DNA from: Longimicrobium sp. | Lineage (GTDB): Bacteria > Gemmatimonadota > Gemmatimonadetes > Longimicrobiales > Longimicrobiaceae | NCBI RefSeq assembly: GCF_035474595.1 | Contig: NZ_DATIND010000037.1 | Coordinates: 1 to 64,000, forward strand | Direction: 5' to 3' | DNA: 64,000 bases | Shown: positions 16,775 to 26,002 of the stretch, in pieces | How the letters are laid out: the number at the start of each line of letters is the position of its first letter | How positions within the stretch are numbered: the stretch's first letter is position 1 | The notes under the pieces: generated by a model | The model's input: the letters and a program-made list of their open reading frames with translations, nothing else | What the model was told of the DNA's origin: nothing | The model's database searches: none | Position numbers and translations under genes: made by a program

Positions 16775-17377
16775 ATGAAGGCGCCGCGGCGGCTGGCCAT
16801 CACCCTCGCGCTGGGCGGCGGGGCGTGGACCTGCCAGCGCGCGGCGCCCGCCCCCGCGACGCCGCCCGCGGCATCGACGGCGTGCGCGCCGGCGGAAGGC
16901 ACGCTCCCCGCCGATGCGCGGACCGACGCGCTGGCGGGCGACTTCGCGGTGACGCTGGTGGCCACGCGCGGGCCGCGCACCGGGCACGCGGCCGCGGGAA
17001 CGCTGCGGCTGGCGCGCTACGCGGCGGGCGCGGGGCCGTCCATCGAGGCCCGGCCGGACGTGCGCTACCCGGCGCACGGCGCGGCCTCGCTCCCGCTGGA
17101 CAGCGTGGGGGCCGAGGCGCCGGGCGACATCGCCATCGCCTCCGCGTCGCGCCCGGGTGTGCTGGCGATCGAGCAGCGCGGGGGCGAGGGAACGCGGCTC
17201 ATGCTGCGCTTCGGCGCGGAGGCGAACGGCGCGGGGCCGCAGCGGTTCGACGGCAGCTACCTGGCGCTGTACGTGGATGCGCTCTCCGCCGATCGCTTCT
17301 CCGGGCGCTGGAGCAGCGGCGTGGCCGAGCGCGAGGCGGGCGGCCACTTCTGCGCGGAGCGCGTCGCGGCGCGGTGA
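16775..17377 (+). CDS. Putative exported lipoprotein-like protein, unknown
   Basis: This 200-residue protein starts MKAPRRLAITLALGGGAWTC, a signal peptide with a possible lipobox-like Cys20. The mature part is beta-rich (GDFAVTLVATRG, RFDGSYLALYVDAL, FSGRWSSGVAEREAGGHFCA) and resembles a small barrel. No family was recognised. It follows the metalloprotease gene by 11 bases, so the two are likely one transcript and may work together at the surface. Confidence 0.65.
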   Translation: MKAPRRLAITLALGGGAWTCQRAAPAPATPPAASTACAPAEGTLPADARTDALAGDFAVTLVATRGPRTGHAAAGTLRLARYAAGAGPSIEARPDVRYPAHGAASLPLDSVGAEAPGDIAIASASRPGVLAIEQRGGEGTRLMLRFGAEANGAGPQRFDGSYLALYVDALSADRFSGRWSSGVAEREAGGHFCAERVAAR

Positions 17378-17493
17378 TGCCGGTCCATGGGCGACGGGGA
17401 TGCATCTCCCGGCGCCGGAAAACCGAACGATCGGCGGGGATGCGGGTATCACCGCCGCAAGCACGGCTCCGGCCGCGCATCCGGAAGCTGTAC

Positions 17494-17530
17494 ACACCGC
17501 GGGCACCGCTGCCCGCGGTGTGTTTTTCTG
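17494..17530 (+). terminator. Rho-independent terminator
   Basis: A perfect 12-base-pair stem ACACCGCGGGCA / TGCCCGCGGTGT with loop CCGC is followed by GTTTTTCTG. It is the cleanest intrinsic terminator in the window and ends the metalloprotease pair. Confidence 0.88.
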
Positions 17531-17588
17531 TCCGTCCGTCCATCCCATCGGGGCGCAGGCCGGATCCGTCCGCTCCCGCGTTGAAGCC

Positions 17589-19262
17589 ATGATCTCCGTA
17601 TCCAACCTCGAAAAGTCCTACGGCGACCGGGTGCTGTTCGCCGATGCCGCGTTCCAGCTGAACCCCGGCGAGCGCTACGGCATCGTGGGCGCCAACGGCA
17701 GCGGCAAGACCACGCTGCTGCGCATTTTGAGCGGCGACGCCGAGGCCACGCGCGGCACCGTCTCCATCCCCAGGAGCGCCCGGATCGGCGTGCTGCGGCA
17801 GGACCACTTCCTGTACGAGAACGAAGAGATCCTGGGCGTGGCGCTGATGGGGAACCCCGAGCTGTGGGACGCCATCGTGCAGAAGGAGGCGCTGCTGGCC
17901 CGCGCGCACGAGGAGTTCGACGCCGAGCGCTTCAGCGAGCTGGAGGAAACGGTGCAGCGTCTGGACGGCTACACCGCCGAGGCGCGCGCGGCCACCATCC
18001 TGGAAGGACTCGGCCTCCCGGCGGAGATCCACCGCCAGCCGCTGTCGGCCCTTTCCGGCGGCTTCAAGCTGCGCGTCCTTCTCGCCCAGGTGCTGGCCGG
18101 CACGCCCGACGTGCTGCTGCTGGACGAGCCCACCAACCACCTGGACATCCTCTCCATCCGGTGGCTGGAGAAGTTCCTGCACGACTTCGAGGGTCCGGTC
18201 GCCGTCATCTCGCACGACCACCGCTTCCTGGACAACGTTTCGACGAGCATCCTGGACGTGGACTACGCCACGGTGACGCTGTACCGCGGCAACTACTCGG
18301 ACTTCCTGGAGCAGAAGGTGGAGGACCGGGAGCGGAAGGAGAAGGAGATCGAGGGGCGGCAGAAGGAGATCGCGCACCACCAGCAGTTCGTGGACCGCTT
18401 CAAGGCCAAGGCCAGCAAGGCGCGCCAGGCGCAGAGCAAGCTGCGGATGATCGAGCGGAAGGCGGCGGAGCTGGAGGAGCTGCCGGGGAGCTCGCGCCGG
18501 TATCCCAAGTTCCGCTTTCTGCCGCGGCGCACCAGCGGCAAGGAGGTGCTGAAGATCTCGAAGGTGAAGAAGGCGTTCGGCGAGAAGGAGGTGCTCCCCG
18601 GCGTGAGCCTGCAGGTGAACCGCGGCGACCGCCTGGTGATCATGGGGCCCAACGGGATCGGCAAGTCCACGCTGCTGAAGATCCTGGTGGGCGACCTGGC
18701 CGCCGACGAGGGCACGGTGGAGTGGGGGTACGAGACGCACCCCGGCTACTTCGCGCAGGACCACCACGAGCAGCTGGACGACATCGACAAGACGGCCGAG
18801 CAGTGGCTGTGGGACTTCGCGCCGGGGAAGGACCGCGGCTTCGTGCGCGGGCACATGGGGATGATGCTGTTCTCGGGCGACGACGGCGAGAAGCGCCTGG
18901 CCGCGCTCTCGGGCGGCGAGGCGGCGCGGCTGGTGTTCAGCCGGCTGGCGCTGGAGCAGCCCAACGTGCTGGTGCTGGACGAGCCCACCAACCACCTGGA
19001 CCTGGAGTCGATCGAGGCGCTGGTGGCCGCGCTGCAGACGTACGAGGGAACGCTGATCCTGGTGAGCCACGACCGCTGGTTCGTGAGCCAGCTGGCCACG
19101 CGCGTGGTGGAGATCAGCCGCGCCGGAATCCGTGACTTCCTGGGCACCTACCCGGAGTACGTGCACGCCTGCGGCGACGACCACCTGGACGCGGACACCG
19201 TCGTGCTGAAGGCGAAGCGCGAGGACAAAAAGGGGAAGAAGCGGGAGATGGTGGGGGCGTAG
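17589..19262 (+). CDS. ABC-F family ATP-binding protein
   Basis: This is a 557-residue soluble tandem ATPase of the ABC-F class, proteins that act on the ribosome rather than in membrane transport. Domain 1 has GANGSGKTT and LSGGFKLRVLLAQ with LLLDEPTNHLD. Domain 2 has GPNGIGKST and LSGGEAARLVFSRL with LVLDEPTNHLD. Between them lies the charged linker (about residues 230-315, EQKVEDRERKEKEIEGRQKE) typical of the class. The layout is closest to the YbiT-type. The ATG at 17589 begins directly with the first ABC strand (MISVSNLEKSYGD). Confidence 0.92.
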   Translation: MISVSNLEKSYGDRVLFADAAFQLNPGERYGIVGANGSGKTTLLRILSGDAEATRGTVSIPRSARIGVLRQDHFLYENEEILGVALMGNPELWDAIVQKEALLARAHEEFDAERFSELEETVQRLDGYTAEARAATILEGLGLPAEIHRQPLSALSGGFKLRVLLAQVLAGTPDVLLLDEPTNHLDILSIRWLEKFLHDFEGPVAVISHDHRFLDNVSTSILDVDYATVTLYRGNYSDFLEQKVEDRERKEKEIEGRQKEIAHHQQFVDRFKAKASKARQAQSKLRMIERKAAELEELPGSSRRYPKFRFLPRRTSGKEVLKISKVKKAFGEKEVLPGVSLQVNRGDRLVIMGPNGIGKSTLLKILVGDLAADEGTVEWGYETHPGYFAQDHHEQLDDIDKTAEQWLWDFAPGKDRGFVRGHMGMMLFSGDDGEKRLAALSGGEAARLVFSRLALEQPNVLVLDEPTNHLDLESIEALVAALQTYEGTLILVSHDRWFVSQLATRVVEISRAGIRDFLGTYPEYVHACGDDHLDADTVVLKAKREDKKGKKREMVGA

Positions 19263-19294
19263 CGCCGATCACCTTCATCCGCCCGGATCGATTT

Positions 19295-19326
19295 GCGCCC
19301 GCGCTGCCAGATGGCGGCGCGGGCGC
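19295..19326 (+). terminator. GC hairpin after the ABC-F gene
   Basis: The stem GCGCCCGCGCTGCC / GGCGGCGCGGGCGC with loop AGAT lies 33 bases past the stop codon and is followed by TTCG. It is a plausible terminator with a short T run. Confidence 0.65.
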
Positions 19327-19457
19327 TTCGTATCGCAGGAGTCGAGTTCGTGCGGTCCTGCCACGATCCGTCAGCCGTGGTATGTTGTTCTGGACGCACG
19401 CGGGATAGCTTTCGCGCGTCCATTCACGTCAACAGCGCCGCCGGATTCTTCGCCCGA

Positions 19458-20669
19458 ATGACCAACTACACGGATGCTGAGCTCGAGGCGCTGCTGGCCG
19501 ACCTCGAATCGGATCTCGCGGAGCGCAAGGAGTCGTTTTCGGGCGACGCGCCCACCAAGGTGCGCGAGGCGGTCTGCGCGTTCGCCAACGACCTTCCGGA
19601 CCATCGCCGCGCGGGCGTGATCTTCATCGGTGCCCGTGACCGGTCGGGAGATCCGAGCGGGATCGCGATCACCGACGAGCTCCTTCTGAAGCTGGCGGAT
19701 ATCAAGACGGACGGGAACATCGTTCCGCCTCCCACGCTGACGGTGTCCAAACGAGTGCTGCGGGGCGGGCCGATGGCGGTGATCACGGTCGAGCCCTCGG
19801 ATTCGCCTCCCGTGCGGTTCCGCGGCCGCGTGCACATCCGCATCGGTCCTCGCCGGGGGATCGCGAGCGCGCAGGACGAGCGCATCCTCACGGAGAAGCG
19901 CCGTGCGCGCGATACGCCGTTCGACGTGCATCCGCTCGTCTCCGCGACGGTGGCGGAGCTGGACCGGGTGCGCTTCGAGAACGAGTATCTTCCCGCTGCG
20001 TTCGCCTCGGACGTGCTGGAGGCGAACGAGCGCACGCTGGCGCAGCGGCTCGCCGTCACCAAGATGGTGGACGCGGCGAGCACGGTGATTCCCACGGTGC
20101 TCGGCGTGCTGGTGCTGGGAAGGGCGCCGCGAGACTACGTTCCCGGGGCGTACATCCAGTTCCTGAGGATCGCGGGGAAGGAGCTCGGCGATCCGGTCGT
20201 GGACGAGCTGGCGGTGGACGGGCCGGTTTCGGAGCTGCTGACCGGTATCGACCACAAGCTTCAGGCGCACAACCGGACTTCCGTGGACATCACGGCGGGC
20301 CCGCGGGAGGAGCGCCGTTCCGACTATCCGCTCCCGGCCCTGCAGCAGCTCGTCCGCAACGCGGTGATGCACCGCACCTACGAGGCGACGAACGCTCCGG
20401 TGCGGGTCTACTGGTACGACGACCGGATCGAGATCACCAGTCCGGGCGGGCCGTTCGGAACGGTGACGGTGGAGAACTTCGGCGACCCGGGGGTGGCCGA
20501 CTACCGCAACCCGAACCTCGCCGAGGCCATGCGCGTGCTGGGATTCGTGCAGCGGTTCGGATTCGGGCTGGCCATCGCGCGGCGGGCGCTGGCCGAGAAC
20601 GGAAATCCGTCCCTGGAGACGAAGGTGACTCCGTCGCACGTGACGGTGATCGTGAGAACGGCGGCGTAG
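19458..20669 (+). CDS. AlbA_2/Schlafen-type putative DNA-binding ATPase
   Basis: This 403-residue protein has an N-terminal AlbA_2 domain (ERKESFSGDAPTKVREAVCAF, GVIFIGARDRSG, VRFRGRVHIRIGPRRG) and a C-terminal GHKL-type ATPase region (LVRNAVMHRTYEATNAPVRV, DDRIEITSPGGPFG, FGFGLAIARRALAENG). The combination is common in predicted regulators annotated as divergent AAA-4 or RecG-like proteins and is also frequent near defence genes. No defence partner is visible here. The ATG at 19458 starts the conserved region. Codon use is somewhat looser than in neighbours. Confidence 0.8.
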   Translation: MTNYTDAELEALLADLESDLAERKESFSGDAPTKVREAVCAFANDLPDHRRAGVIFIGARDRSGDPSGIAITDELLLKLADIKTDGNIVPPPTLTVSKRVLRGGPMAVITVEPSDSPPVRFRGRVHIRIGPRRGIASAQDERILTEKRRARDTPFDVHPLVSATVAELDRVRFENEYLPAAFASDVLEANERTLAQRLAVTKMVDAASTVIPTVLGVLVLGRAPRDYVPGAYIQFLRIAGKELGDPVVDELAVDGPVSELLTGIDHKLQAHNRTSVDITAGPREERRSDYPLPALQQLVRNAVMHRTYEATNAPVRVYWYDDRIEITSPGGPFGTVTVENFGDPGVADYRNPNLAEAMRVLGFVQRFGFGLAIARRALAENGNPSLETKVTPSHVTVIVRTAA

Positions 20670-21032
20670 CGGTGCGATTCCCAGACATTACTCCGCGCCA
20701 CCCGGACCTGCCGCTAATACGGATGTTTGTTCTGCCCCAAATCCTGCCGTCGCTCCCCTCTGACCGGCATCGCCCGGCTGGGAAGTGCCGGACACAGCGC
20801 GCGCTGATCGGCACGCGCAGTCCCCGCCCGGCCGCTGTTTGGAAGATATCTTCCTGCAACGATTTACGTTCGATCTAGCCCAAAATCTCAGTCAGGACGC
20901 CGAAATCCGGCTTTCATGCCTCTTCGTGATCTAAATATCCTTCTCACAATCGGTTACGACGGCACGACACCTGCAAATGTTCCGAGGCTCGCATCCGGAG
21001 TCCTTTCGGAGAGCCTTTGCAGGAGCGTGAGG
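20670..21032. promoter_or_regulatory. Relatively AT-rich control region before the TonB-family gene
   Basis: No gene was accepted in these 363 bases. G+C falls clearly in 20830-20960. A perfect 14-base palindrome GGAAGATATCTTCC sits at 20841-20854 and could be an operator. A TGATCTAAATAT stretch near 20927 is the best -10 candidate. The ribosome-binding site AGGAGCGTGAGG is at 21021-21032. Confidence 0.45.
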
Positions 21033-21917
21033 ATGTTCGCCCACTACGATCCAAGCTCGACGACGAAGCGCCGCAAGCGTTGGACACCGACGACCATCGC
21101 CATCTCCGTCCTGGCGCACGGCGCGGCCATCGGGGCCGTGGTCGGGCTGGCACGCGAGGCCGAGGCCAAGCCGATGCGGGAAGAGGTCATCGCCGAGTGG
21201 AACCTGGAGGACAAGCCCAAGCCGCCGCCGCCCCCGCCGCCCGTCGTGCAGCCGGAGCCGCCCAGGGTGGAGCTGGCGCCCAGGGAGGAGACGCCCCGGC
21301 TGGAGACGCCGAAGGTCGAGACGCCGCGCGAGCGCCCGGCGCCCGCCCCGCGCCCCGCGCCGGTGAAGGGTGACTTCGTCTCGCCCAAGCCGCCCGAGAC
21401 GCCGCCCGCGGGGATCCCGGTGGTGAACCCGAACGCGGTGCCGATCACCCCGTCGGACTTCAGCGGCATCGGCAAGGAAGGCGACGTGGTGGGTGCCGTG
21501 GACCCGTCGGACCACCGCGCGCCCACGGGCCACACCGAGCCCGCGCCGCCCGCCCCGCCGGCCGAGAAGCCCGCGCCGGAGCCGGAGCCGGCCCCCAGCG
21601 GCCCGATGGAGGAGAGCGAGGTGGACGTGCGTCCCTCGCTGCGCAACGCCGACGACATGCAGCGCGCGCTGGAGCGCGTGTACCCGTCGCAGCTGCGCGA
21701 GGCGGGCGTTACCGGCGAGACGGTGCTGCAGTTCGTGATCGACGAGAACGGGCGCGTGGAGCCCGGCTCGGTCGAGGTCGTCTCGTCGTCGGACGAGGCC
21801 TTCTCGGCGGCGGCGCGGCGCATCGTGGGGTCCATGCGCTTCAGCCCGGCCAAGGCGCGCGGCCGCACCGTCCGTGTCACCACCACCATCCCGGTGCGCT
21901 GGACGATCGCGAGCTGA
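21033..21917 (+). CDS. TonB-family energy transducer protein
   Basis: This 294-residue inner-membrane protein has one N-terminal membrane anchor (TTIAISVLAHGAAIGAVVGL), a long proline-rich periplasmic spacer with PPPPPPVVQPEPP and repeated ETPRLETPKVETPRE, and a C-terminal TonB domain (ALERVYPSQLREAGVTGETV, FVIDENGRVEPGSVEVV, MRFSPAKARGRTVRVTTTIP). It would couple the proton gradient to outer-membrane receptors. ExbB/ExbD genes are not in the window. The start at 21033 follows a strong purine-rich ribosome-binding site. Confidence 0.88.
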   Translation: MFAHYDPSSTTKRRKRWTPTTIAISVLAHGAAIGAVVGLAREAEAKPMREEVIAEWNLEDKPKPPPPPPPVVQPEPPRVELAPREETPRLETPKVETPRERPAPAPRPAPVKGDFVSPKPPETPPAGIPVVNPNAVPITPSDFSGIGKEGDVVGAVDPSDHRAPTGHTEPAPPAPPAEKPAPEPEPAPSGPMEESEVDVRPSLRNADDMQRALERVYPSQLREAGVTGETVLQFVIDENGRVEPGSVEVVSSSDEAFSAAARRIVGSMRFSPAKARGRTVRVTTTIPVRWTIAS

Positions 21918-21925
21918 CGTGACGC

Positions 21926-21963
21926 ATCCGGGGCGGATGGCCTGATCGCCGTCCGCCCCGGAT
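21926..21963 (+). terminator. Hairpin after the TonB-family gene
   Basis: A perfect 12-base-pair stem ATCCGGGGCGGA / TCCGCCCCGGAT lies 9 bases past the stop codon. The tail is not T-rich. Confidence 0.65.
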
Positions 21964-22137
21964 CATCACGAAGCGACGGGGAGAATTTCGAGCGCGGCGA
22001 TGCATCCAAGCCATCGCCGCGCATCTTTTTGCCTCGAACCTTCCCCTGCCCGCCACGATGCCGATTGCGGCGCGGCGCGCATTCCGTCATCTTCGCGCAC
22101 TTCGATCCACCGTCCTGACCTGATTCCGCCCGAACCG

Positions 22138-22944
22138 ATGAGCTCGTCGTACGCACCTCCGCTGGACCGGCTGCTGAAGCTCGGAGCCGAGCCCGCGCGC
22201 CGCCGCGTCTGGCCCGACTACCGCCACCTGGGGCTGCTGGAGCGCCACGTCCCCGACCTCGTCCGGATGGCGACGGATCCCGCGCTGCACACGGTGGAGG
22301 AGCGCCACCCGTCCGCGTGGGCGCCGGTGCACGCCTGGCGCGCGCTCGCGCAGCTCGGTGCCGGCGAGGCCGCGGCGCCGCTGCTGGCGCTTTTCGAGCG
22401 GGTGGGGGAGAACGGCTGGGTGTTCGATGAACTCCCCGCGGCGCTGGGGATGATCGGCCCCGCCGCGCTTCCCGGGGCCACGCTCCTGCTGTTCGACGAG
22501 CAGAAGGACGAAGCGGTGCGCGTGGCCGCGGCGCAGACGATCGCGAACGTGGGGCACGAGCACCCCGAGCGGCGCGGCGAGGTGGTGGCGCTGCTGGCCA
22601 AGCAGCTGGAGGACCACGCGCTGCAGGACCCCGGGTTCAACGCGCTGCTGGTGGCCGAGCTCGTGGGGCTGGAGGCGAAGGAGGCCGCGCCCGCGATGGA
22701 AGCGGCGTTCGCGGCCGGCGCGGTGGACCTGCGCGTGCAGGGGGACTGGGAGGACGTGCAGATCGCGCTGGGGATGCTGGAGGAGCGGGCGACGCCGCCG
22801 ACGGCGTTCAGCCCGCTGCTGGACTGGGCCGCGGACGACGCGCCCGCGCCGCCCGCTCCCCGCACCGCCGGCGCGCGCGAGCAGGCCCGCAAGCGCCGGA
22901 AGGCGGAGAAGCAGTCGCGCAAGCGCAACCGCAAGCGGAAGTAG
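22138..22944 (+). CDS. HEAT-like repeat protein
   Basis: This 268-residue helical protein is built of HEAT-like repeats, for example VHAWRALAQLGAGEAAAPLLAL, ELPAALGMIGPAALPGATLL and VRVAAAQTIANVGHEHPERR; the layout resembles DUF1186-type proteins. The C-terminus is a strongly basic lysine/arginine tail (about 30 residues). No catalytic motif is visible. It ends 9 bases from the convergent cytochrome gene. The start ATG at 22138 follows an intergenic region with a terminator. Confidence 0.72.
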   Translation: MSSSYAPPLDRLLKLGAEPARRRVWPDYRHLGLLERHVPDLVRMATDPALHTVEERHPSAWAPVHAWRALAQLGAGEAAAPLLALFERVGENGWVFDELPAALGMIGPAALPGATLLLFDEQKDEAVRVAAAQTIANVGHEHPERRGEVVALLAKQLEDHALQDPGFNALLVAELVGLEAKEAAPAMEAAFAAGAVDLRVQGDWEDVQIALGMLEERATPPTAFSPLLDWAADDAPAPPAPRTAGAREQARKRRKAEKQSRKRNRKRK

Positions 22945-22953
22945 CCCGCCGCG

Positions 22954-23907
22954 TCACCCCGCGGGCGGGGGTGGCGACGGGCGGCGCGGGACCGGGTTGC
23001 GGATGGGCTGCAGGGTGCGCAGGTAGCGGTAGATGGCGCGCAGGTCGTCGTCCGTCATCCGCCGGTACTCGCGCCAGGGCATGAACGGGTGCAGCCGGTC
23101 GCCGTCCGGGTTCACGCCGGTGCGCAGGGTGCGCAGGAAGTCTTCCTCCGTCCATCGCCCGATCCCCGTCTCCGCGTCGGGCGTCAGGTTGGACGGGTTG
23201 GCGGGGAAGGCGCTGGGGGGCGTGGCATCTCCCGCATACAGCTTGTGTTTGTCCGGCGCCTGCTGCAGGCCGCCGCGCGGGGTGTGGCAGTCGGCGCAGA
23301 GGCCCACGTGGTCGGCCAGGTAGCGCCCGTACTCGGCCGTGGGCCCGCGCGGCGCCGCCGGACCGGCCCCGGTGCGCGCGGGGCGGAGGATAAGCGCCTT
23401 CGCCACGTTGAACACCAGGTCGGGGCGGTTGTGCATCCGGCGCGAGACGGGGGGCTGGGTCTTGAGATACGCCGCCATCGCCAGCGCGTCGCGGTCGGAG
23501 AGGCCGGAGAGCCACTCGTAGGGCATCACCGGGGCAAGGAGGTGGCCCTCGCGGTCCTGGCCGTTGCGGATGGCGCGCACGATCTCGGCCTCGCTCCAGC
23601 TCCCGATCCCCGTCGCCTGATCCGGCGTGAGGTTGGCGGCGAAGATGGTGCCCAGGCGCCAGTTGCGGAACGGCAGGCCGCCGGCCAGCGGGCCGTCGGG
23701 GTTGCGCGGGTCGGCCGCGTGGCAGTGGCCGCAGACCGACACGTTGCGCACCAGGTACTCGCCGCGCGCCACCAGCCCCGCCGTGTCGCCCGCGGTGGAG
23801 GTGGAGAGCCGCGGGAGCGGCACCTTCCCCCCGCCGCACGCGGCGAGCAGCGAAGCGGCGAGGAGAGCCATCGAGCGAATGGGGAAGACGGTGCGGCGGT
23901 GGGACAT
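22954..23907 (-). CDS. Di-haem cytochrome c lipoprotein
   Basis: This 317-residue exported protein has a lipobox LAAC with Cys24 and two cytochrome c domains with haem sites CGHCH (59-63) and CADCH (204-208). The motif NLTPDQATGIGSWSEAEIVRAIRNG in the first domain is echoed by NLTPDAETGIGRWTEEDFLRTLRTG in the second, so the protein arose by duplication. The layout resembles the cytochrome subunits of membrane alcohol/aldehyde or gluconate dehydrogenases, but none is encoded nearby. The start at 23907 follows GGGAGG on the minus strand; a start 22 codons upstream is less likely. Confidence 0.88.
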   Translation of the reverse strand: MSHRRTVFPIRSMALLAASLLAACGGGKVPLPRLSTSTAGDTAGLVARGEYLVRNVSVCGHCHAADPRNPDGPLAGGLPFRNWRLGTIFAANLTPDQATGIGSWSEAEIVRAIRNGQDREGHLLAPVMPYEWLSGLSDRDALAMAAYLKTQPPVSRRMHNRPDLVFNVAKALILRPARTGAGPAAPRGPTAEYGRYLADHVGLCADCHTPRGGLQQAPDKHKLYAGDATPPSAFPANPSNLTPDAETGIGRWTEEDFLRTLRTGVNPDGDRLHPFMPWREYRRMTDDDLRAIYRYLRTLQPIRNPVPRRPSPPPPAG

Positions 23908-24233
23908 CTGCGCCTCCCGGGGCCAGGGTACGCCCAGCGACCAGCATCTTCCCTCCCATGCGGCAATCCGCACGCCGGTCCCGATTCTCCAGCAACGCCG
24001 CGGAAATCCGCCGTCCAGACGCGCGCCGGCCGAACGAATCCGCGACGCTGTGCGTGGCCGCTGTTCCGTAGCGAGACGCTTCTCCAGAAATCTCGCACTT
24101 CAGATCAAACCACGGCGGTTCCGTCATCAGGCGGAGATATTCGCCCGCTACGGCGCGGGCGGCGAAACGGCTGACGCGGCAATGCGAGATGCGGCTCGCG
24201 CGGCAGGTGGAGCGGCCGGAACAGGGGGATTCG
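23908..24233. other. Divergent intergenic region
   Basis: The 326 bases between the di-haem cytochrome and the peptidase gene must hold two divergent promoters. No convincing -35/-10 pair, hairpin or array was seen. Confidence 0.4.
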
Positions 24234-24911
24234 ATGCGCAAACGCCGATGGTCCCGATGGGTTGCGTTGCTCGCGGTGCTCGCTGCGGGGTGTGTCGCGG
24301 GGCGCAGTCCCGTGGCGACCGACGCCGAGTTCCGCCGGTGGAGCGGTGAGGCCCCCGGCAGGGCTGAAGCCTTTGCTCGTTTCGAGGCAATGCTGAACGC
24401 CGCTGGCGTGGGAGACGTCGTTCCTGCGTACGATCTGTGGATCGCCGACCGTTCGAAACCGAAGTGCCTGGTCGAGCTCTTTGCCGCTCCACCCGACAGG
24501 GACTGGCCGAACATCGTCCCGGCGCTGCGGTTCATCCGTGATCACGTCGAGCCGGCAATTGGTGATGTGCGGGTCGTCTCGGCCTATCGCGATCCGGCGT
24601 TCAATGCCTGCGTGGGCGGGGCGCCGGCCAGTGCACACAAGGAATTCTACGCCGTCGATCTGATTCCCGTGGACCGCGCGGTCACGCGTGAAAGGTTAAT
24701 TTCCACATTGTGCGCCATTCACCAGAGAAAAGGCGCACGCGCCGGGATTGGCCTTGGAATCTACGGCGGCCGACGTTTTCATATCGACGCGCGCAGCTAT
24801 CGCGGCTGGGGCGCCGATTTTCGCAGTAGTTCATTTCCCTGTCGGGCCAACGGCGTCGCGGCTCCATCCACAGGTCCCGGGATCGGGAAAATCAGCCGGT
24901 ATCATAAGTAG
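24234..24911 (+). CDS. Peptidase M15-like lipoprotein
   Basis: This 225-residue exported lipoprotein has a lipobox LAAGC with Cys20. The C-terminal part matches the M15_3 D-Ala-D-Ala carboxypeptidase fold: SAYRDPAFNACVGGAPASAH followed by the Asp in FYAVDL and the late FHIDAR, giving the expected zinc ligands His, Asp and His. It probably trims or binds cell-wall peptides at the membrane. Base composition is less GC-rich toward the 3' end (for example 24690-24720), unlike its neighbours. The ATG at 24234 has ACAGGGGG as ribosome-binding site. Confidence 0.78.
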   Translation: MRKRRWSRWVALLAVLAAGCVAGRSPVATDAEFRRWSGEAPGRAEAFARFEAMLNAAGVGDVVPAYDLWIADRSKPKCLVELFAAPPDRDWPNIVPALRFIRDHVEPAIGDVRVVSAYRDPAFNACVGGAPASAHKEFYAVDLIPVDRAVTRERLISTLCAIHQRKGARAGIGLGIYGGRRFHIDARSYRGWGADFRSSSFPCRANGVAAPSTGPGIGKISRYHK

Positions 24912-25023
24912 GGGCGCGATTCGCTTCCGGTTCTTTGCGATCTACCGCTCGCGGGGGCTCACTGCGCCCGGAACCCGGCTGTACCGCGCCGGCGCACGGG
25001 GCTTGCACCAAGGTTTGGCGGCC

Positions 25024-25059
25024 GCGAACGGCAGCTCCCGGGCGGGGGCTGCCGTTCGC
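25024..25059 (+). terminator. Hairpin between the peptidase and aldo/keto reductase genes
   Basis: A perfect 12-base-pair stem GCGAACGGCAGC / GCTGCCGTTCGC is found 41 bases before the reductase start. No T run follows. It may terminate the peptidase transcript or fold in the leader of the reductase mRNA. Confidence 0.5.
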
Positions 25060-25100
25060 TCATCACTGCAAAACCGAACGGAGCGGGAGAGATAGCACGA

Positions 25101-25985
25101 ATGGCACAGAACATCGCGGACGCGCAGGCGGCGGGAACGCTGCGGCTGGGGGGCGACCTGCCCGTGCACCGGCTGGGCTTCGGGGCCATGCGCGTAACCG
25201 GCAAGGGGATCTGGGGGCCGCCGCAGGACCGCGAGGAGTGCCTGCGCGTTCTCCGCCGCGTTCCCGAGCTGGGGGTGAACCTGATCGACACCGCCGACTC
25301 GTACGGGCCGCACGTGAGCGAGGAGCTGATCGCCGAGGCGCTCTACCCGTACCCCGAGGGGCTGGTGATCGCCACCAAGGCGGGGCTGGAGCGCCCCGGG
25401 CCCGACGAGTGGACGCCCAACGGCCGTCCCGAGCACCTGCGCAGGGCGATCGACGGGAGTCTGCGGCGTCTGCGGGTGGAGCGCATCGACCTGTACCAGC
25501 TGCACCGCATCGACCCCCAGGTGCCGGCGGACGAGCAGTTCGGGATGCTGGCCGAGCTGCAGCGCGAAGGGAAGTTCCGGCACTTCGGGCTGTCGGAGGT
25601 GGGGGTCGACGAGATCCAGGCGGCGCGGCGCGTCCTTCCGGTCGTGTCCGTGCAGAACCGGTACAACCTGGCCGACCGCGAGTGGGAGCCGGTGGTGGAC
25701 TTCTGCGACGCCGAGGGGATCGCCTTCATCCCCTGGTTCCCGCTGGCGGCGGGGCCGCTGGCGCGCGAGGGCGGGCCGGTGGACCGCATCGCCCGGCGGC
25801 TGGGGGCCACGCCGGGGCAGGTGGCGCTCGCCTGGCTGCTGCGCCGCTCGCCGATGATGCTCCCCATCCCCGGCACCTCGCGGGTGAAGCACCTGGAGGA
25901 GAACGTGGCCGCCGCGGGTTTGTCGCTGGACGACGACGCCATGCGCGAGCTGGACGAGGCCTCGCGCGGCGCCGGAGAGTCCTGA
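25101..25985 (+). CDS. Aldo/keto reductase
   Basis: This is a 294-residue NADPH-dependent oxidoreductase with the AKR barrel. The catalytic tetrad is visible: Asp63 and Tyr68 in LIDTADSYG, Lys93 in IATKAG and His135 in YQLHRID. Cofactor-binding features are SVQNRYNL and the C-terminal [14 protein letters not shown]. The DADSY/LHRID style resembles oxidoreductases that reduce small aldehydes or ketones; the substrate cannot be told. The start ATG lies 8 bases after GGAGCGGGAGAG. Confidence 0.9.
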   Translation: MAQNIADAQAAGTLRLGGDLPVHRLGFGAMRVTGKGIWGPPQDREECLRVLRRVPELGVNLIDTADSYGPHVSEELIAEALYPYPEGLVIATKAGLERPGPDEWTPNGRPEHLRRAIDGSLRRLRVERIDLYQLHRIDPQVPADEQFGMLAELQREGKFRHFGLSEVGVDEIQAARRVLPVVSVQNRYNLADREWEPVVDFCDAEGIAFIPWFPLAAGPLAREGGPVDRIARRLGATPGQVALAWLLRRSPMMLPIPGTSRVKHLEENVAAAGLSLDDDAMRELDEASRGAGES

Positions 25986-26002
25986 CCGCATACCCGTTCG
26001 GG

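Noticed and set aside
20672..20878. A 68-residue open frame before the TonB gene
   Set aside because: It lacks a ribosome-binding site, has mixed composition and lies over the AT-rich control region with the palindrome.
21044..22156. A 370-residue minus-strand open frame over the TonB gene
   Set aside because: It is the antisense of the proline-rich TonB spacer, giving glycine/threonine/serine-rich junk.
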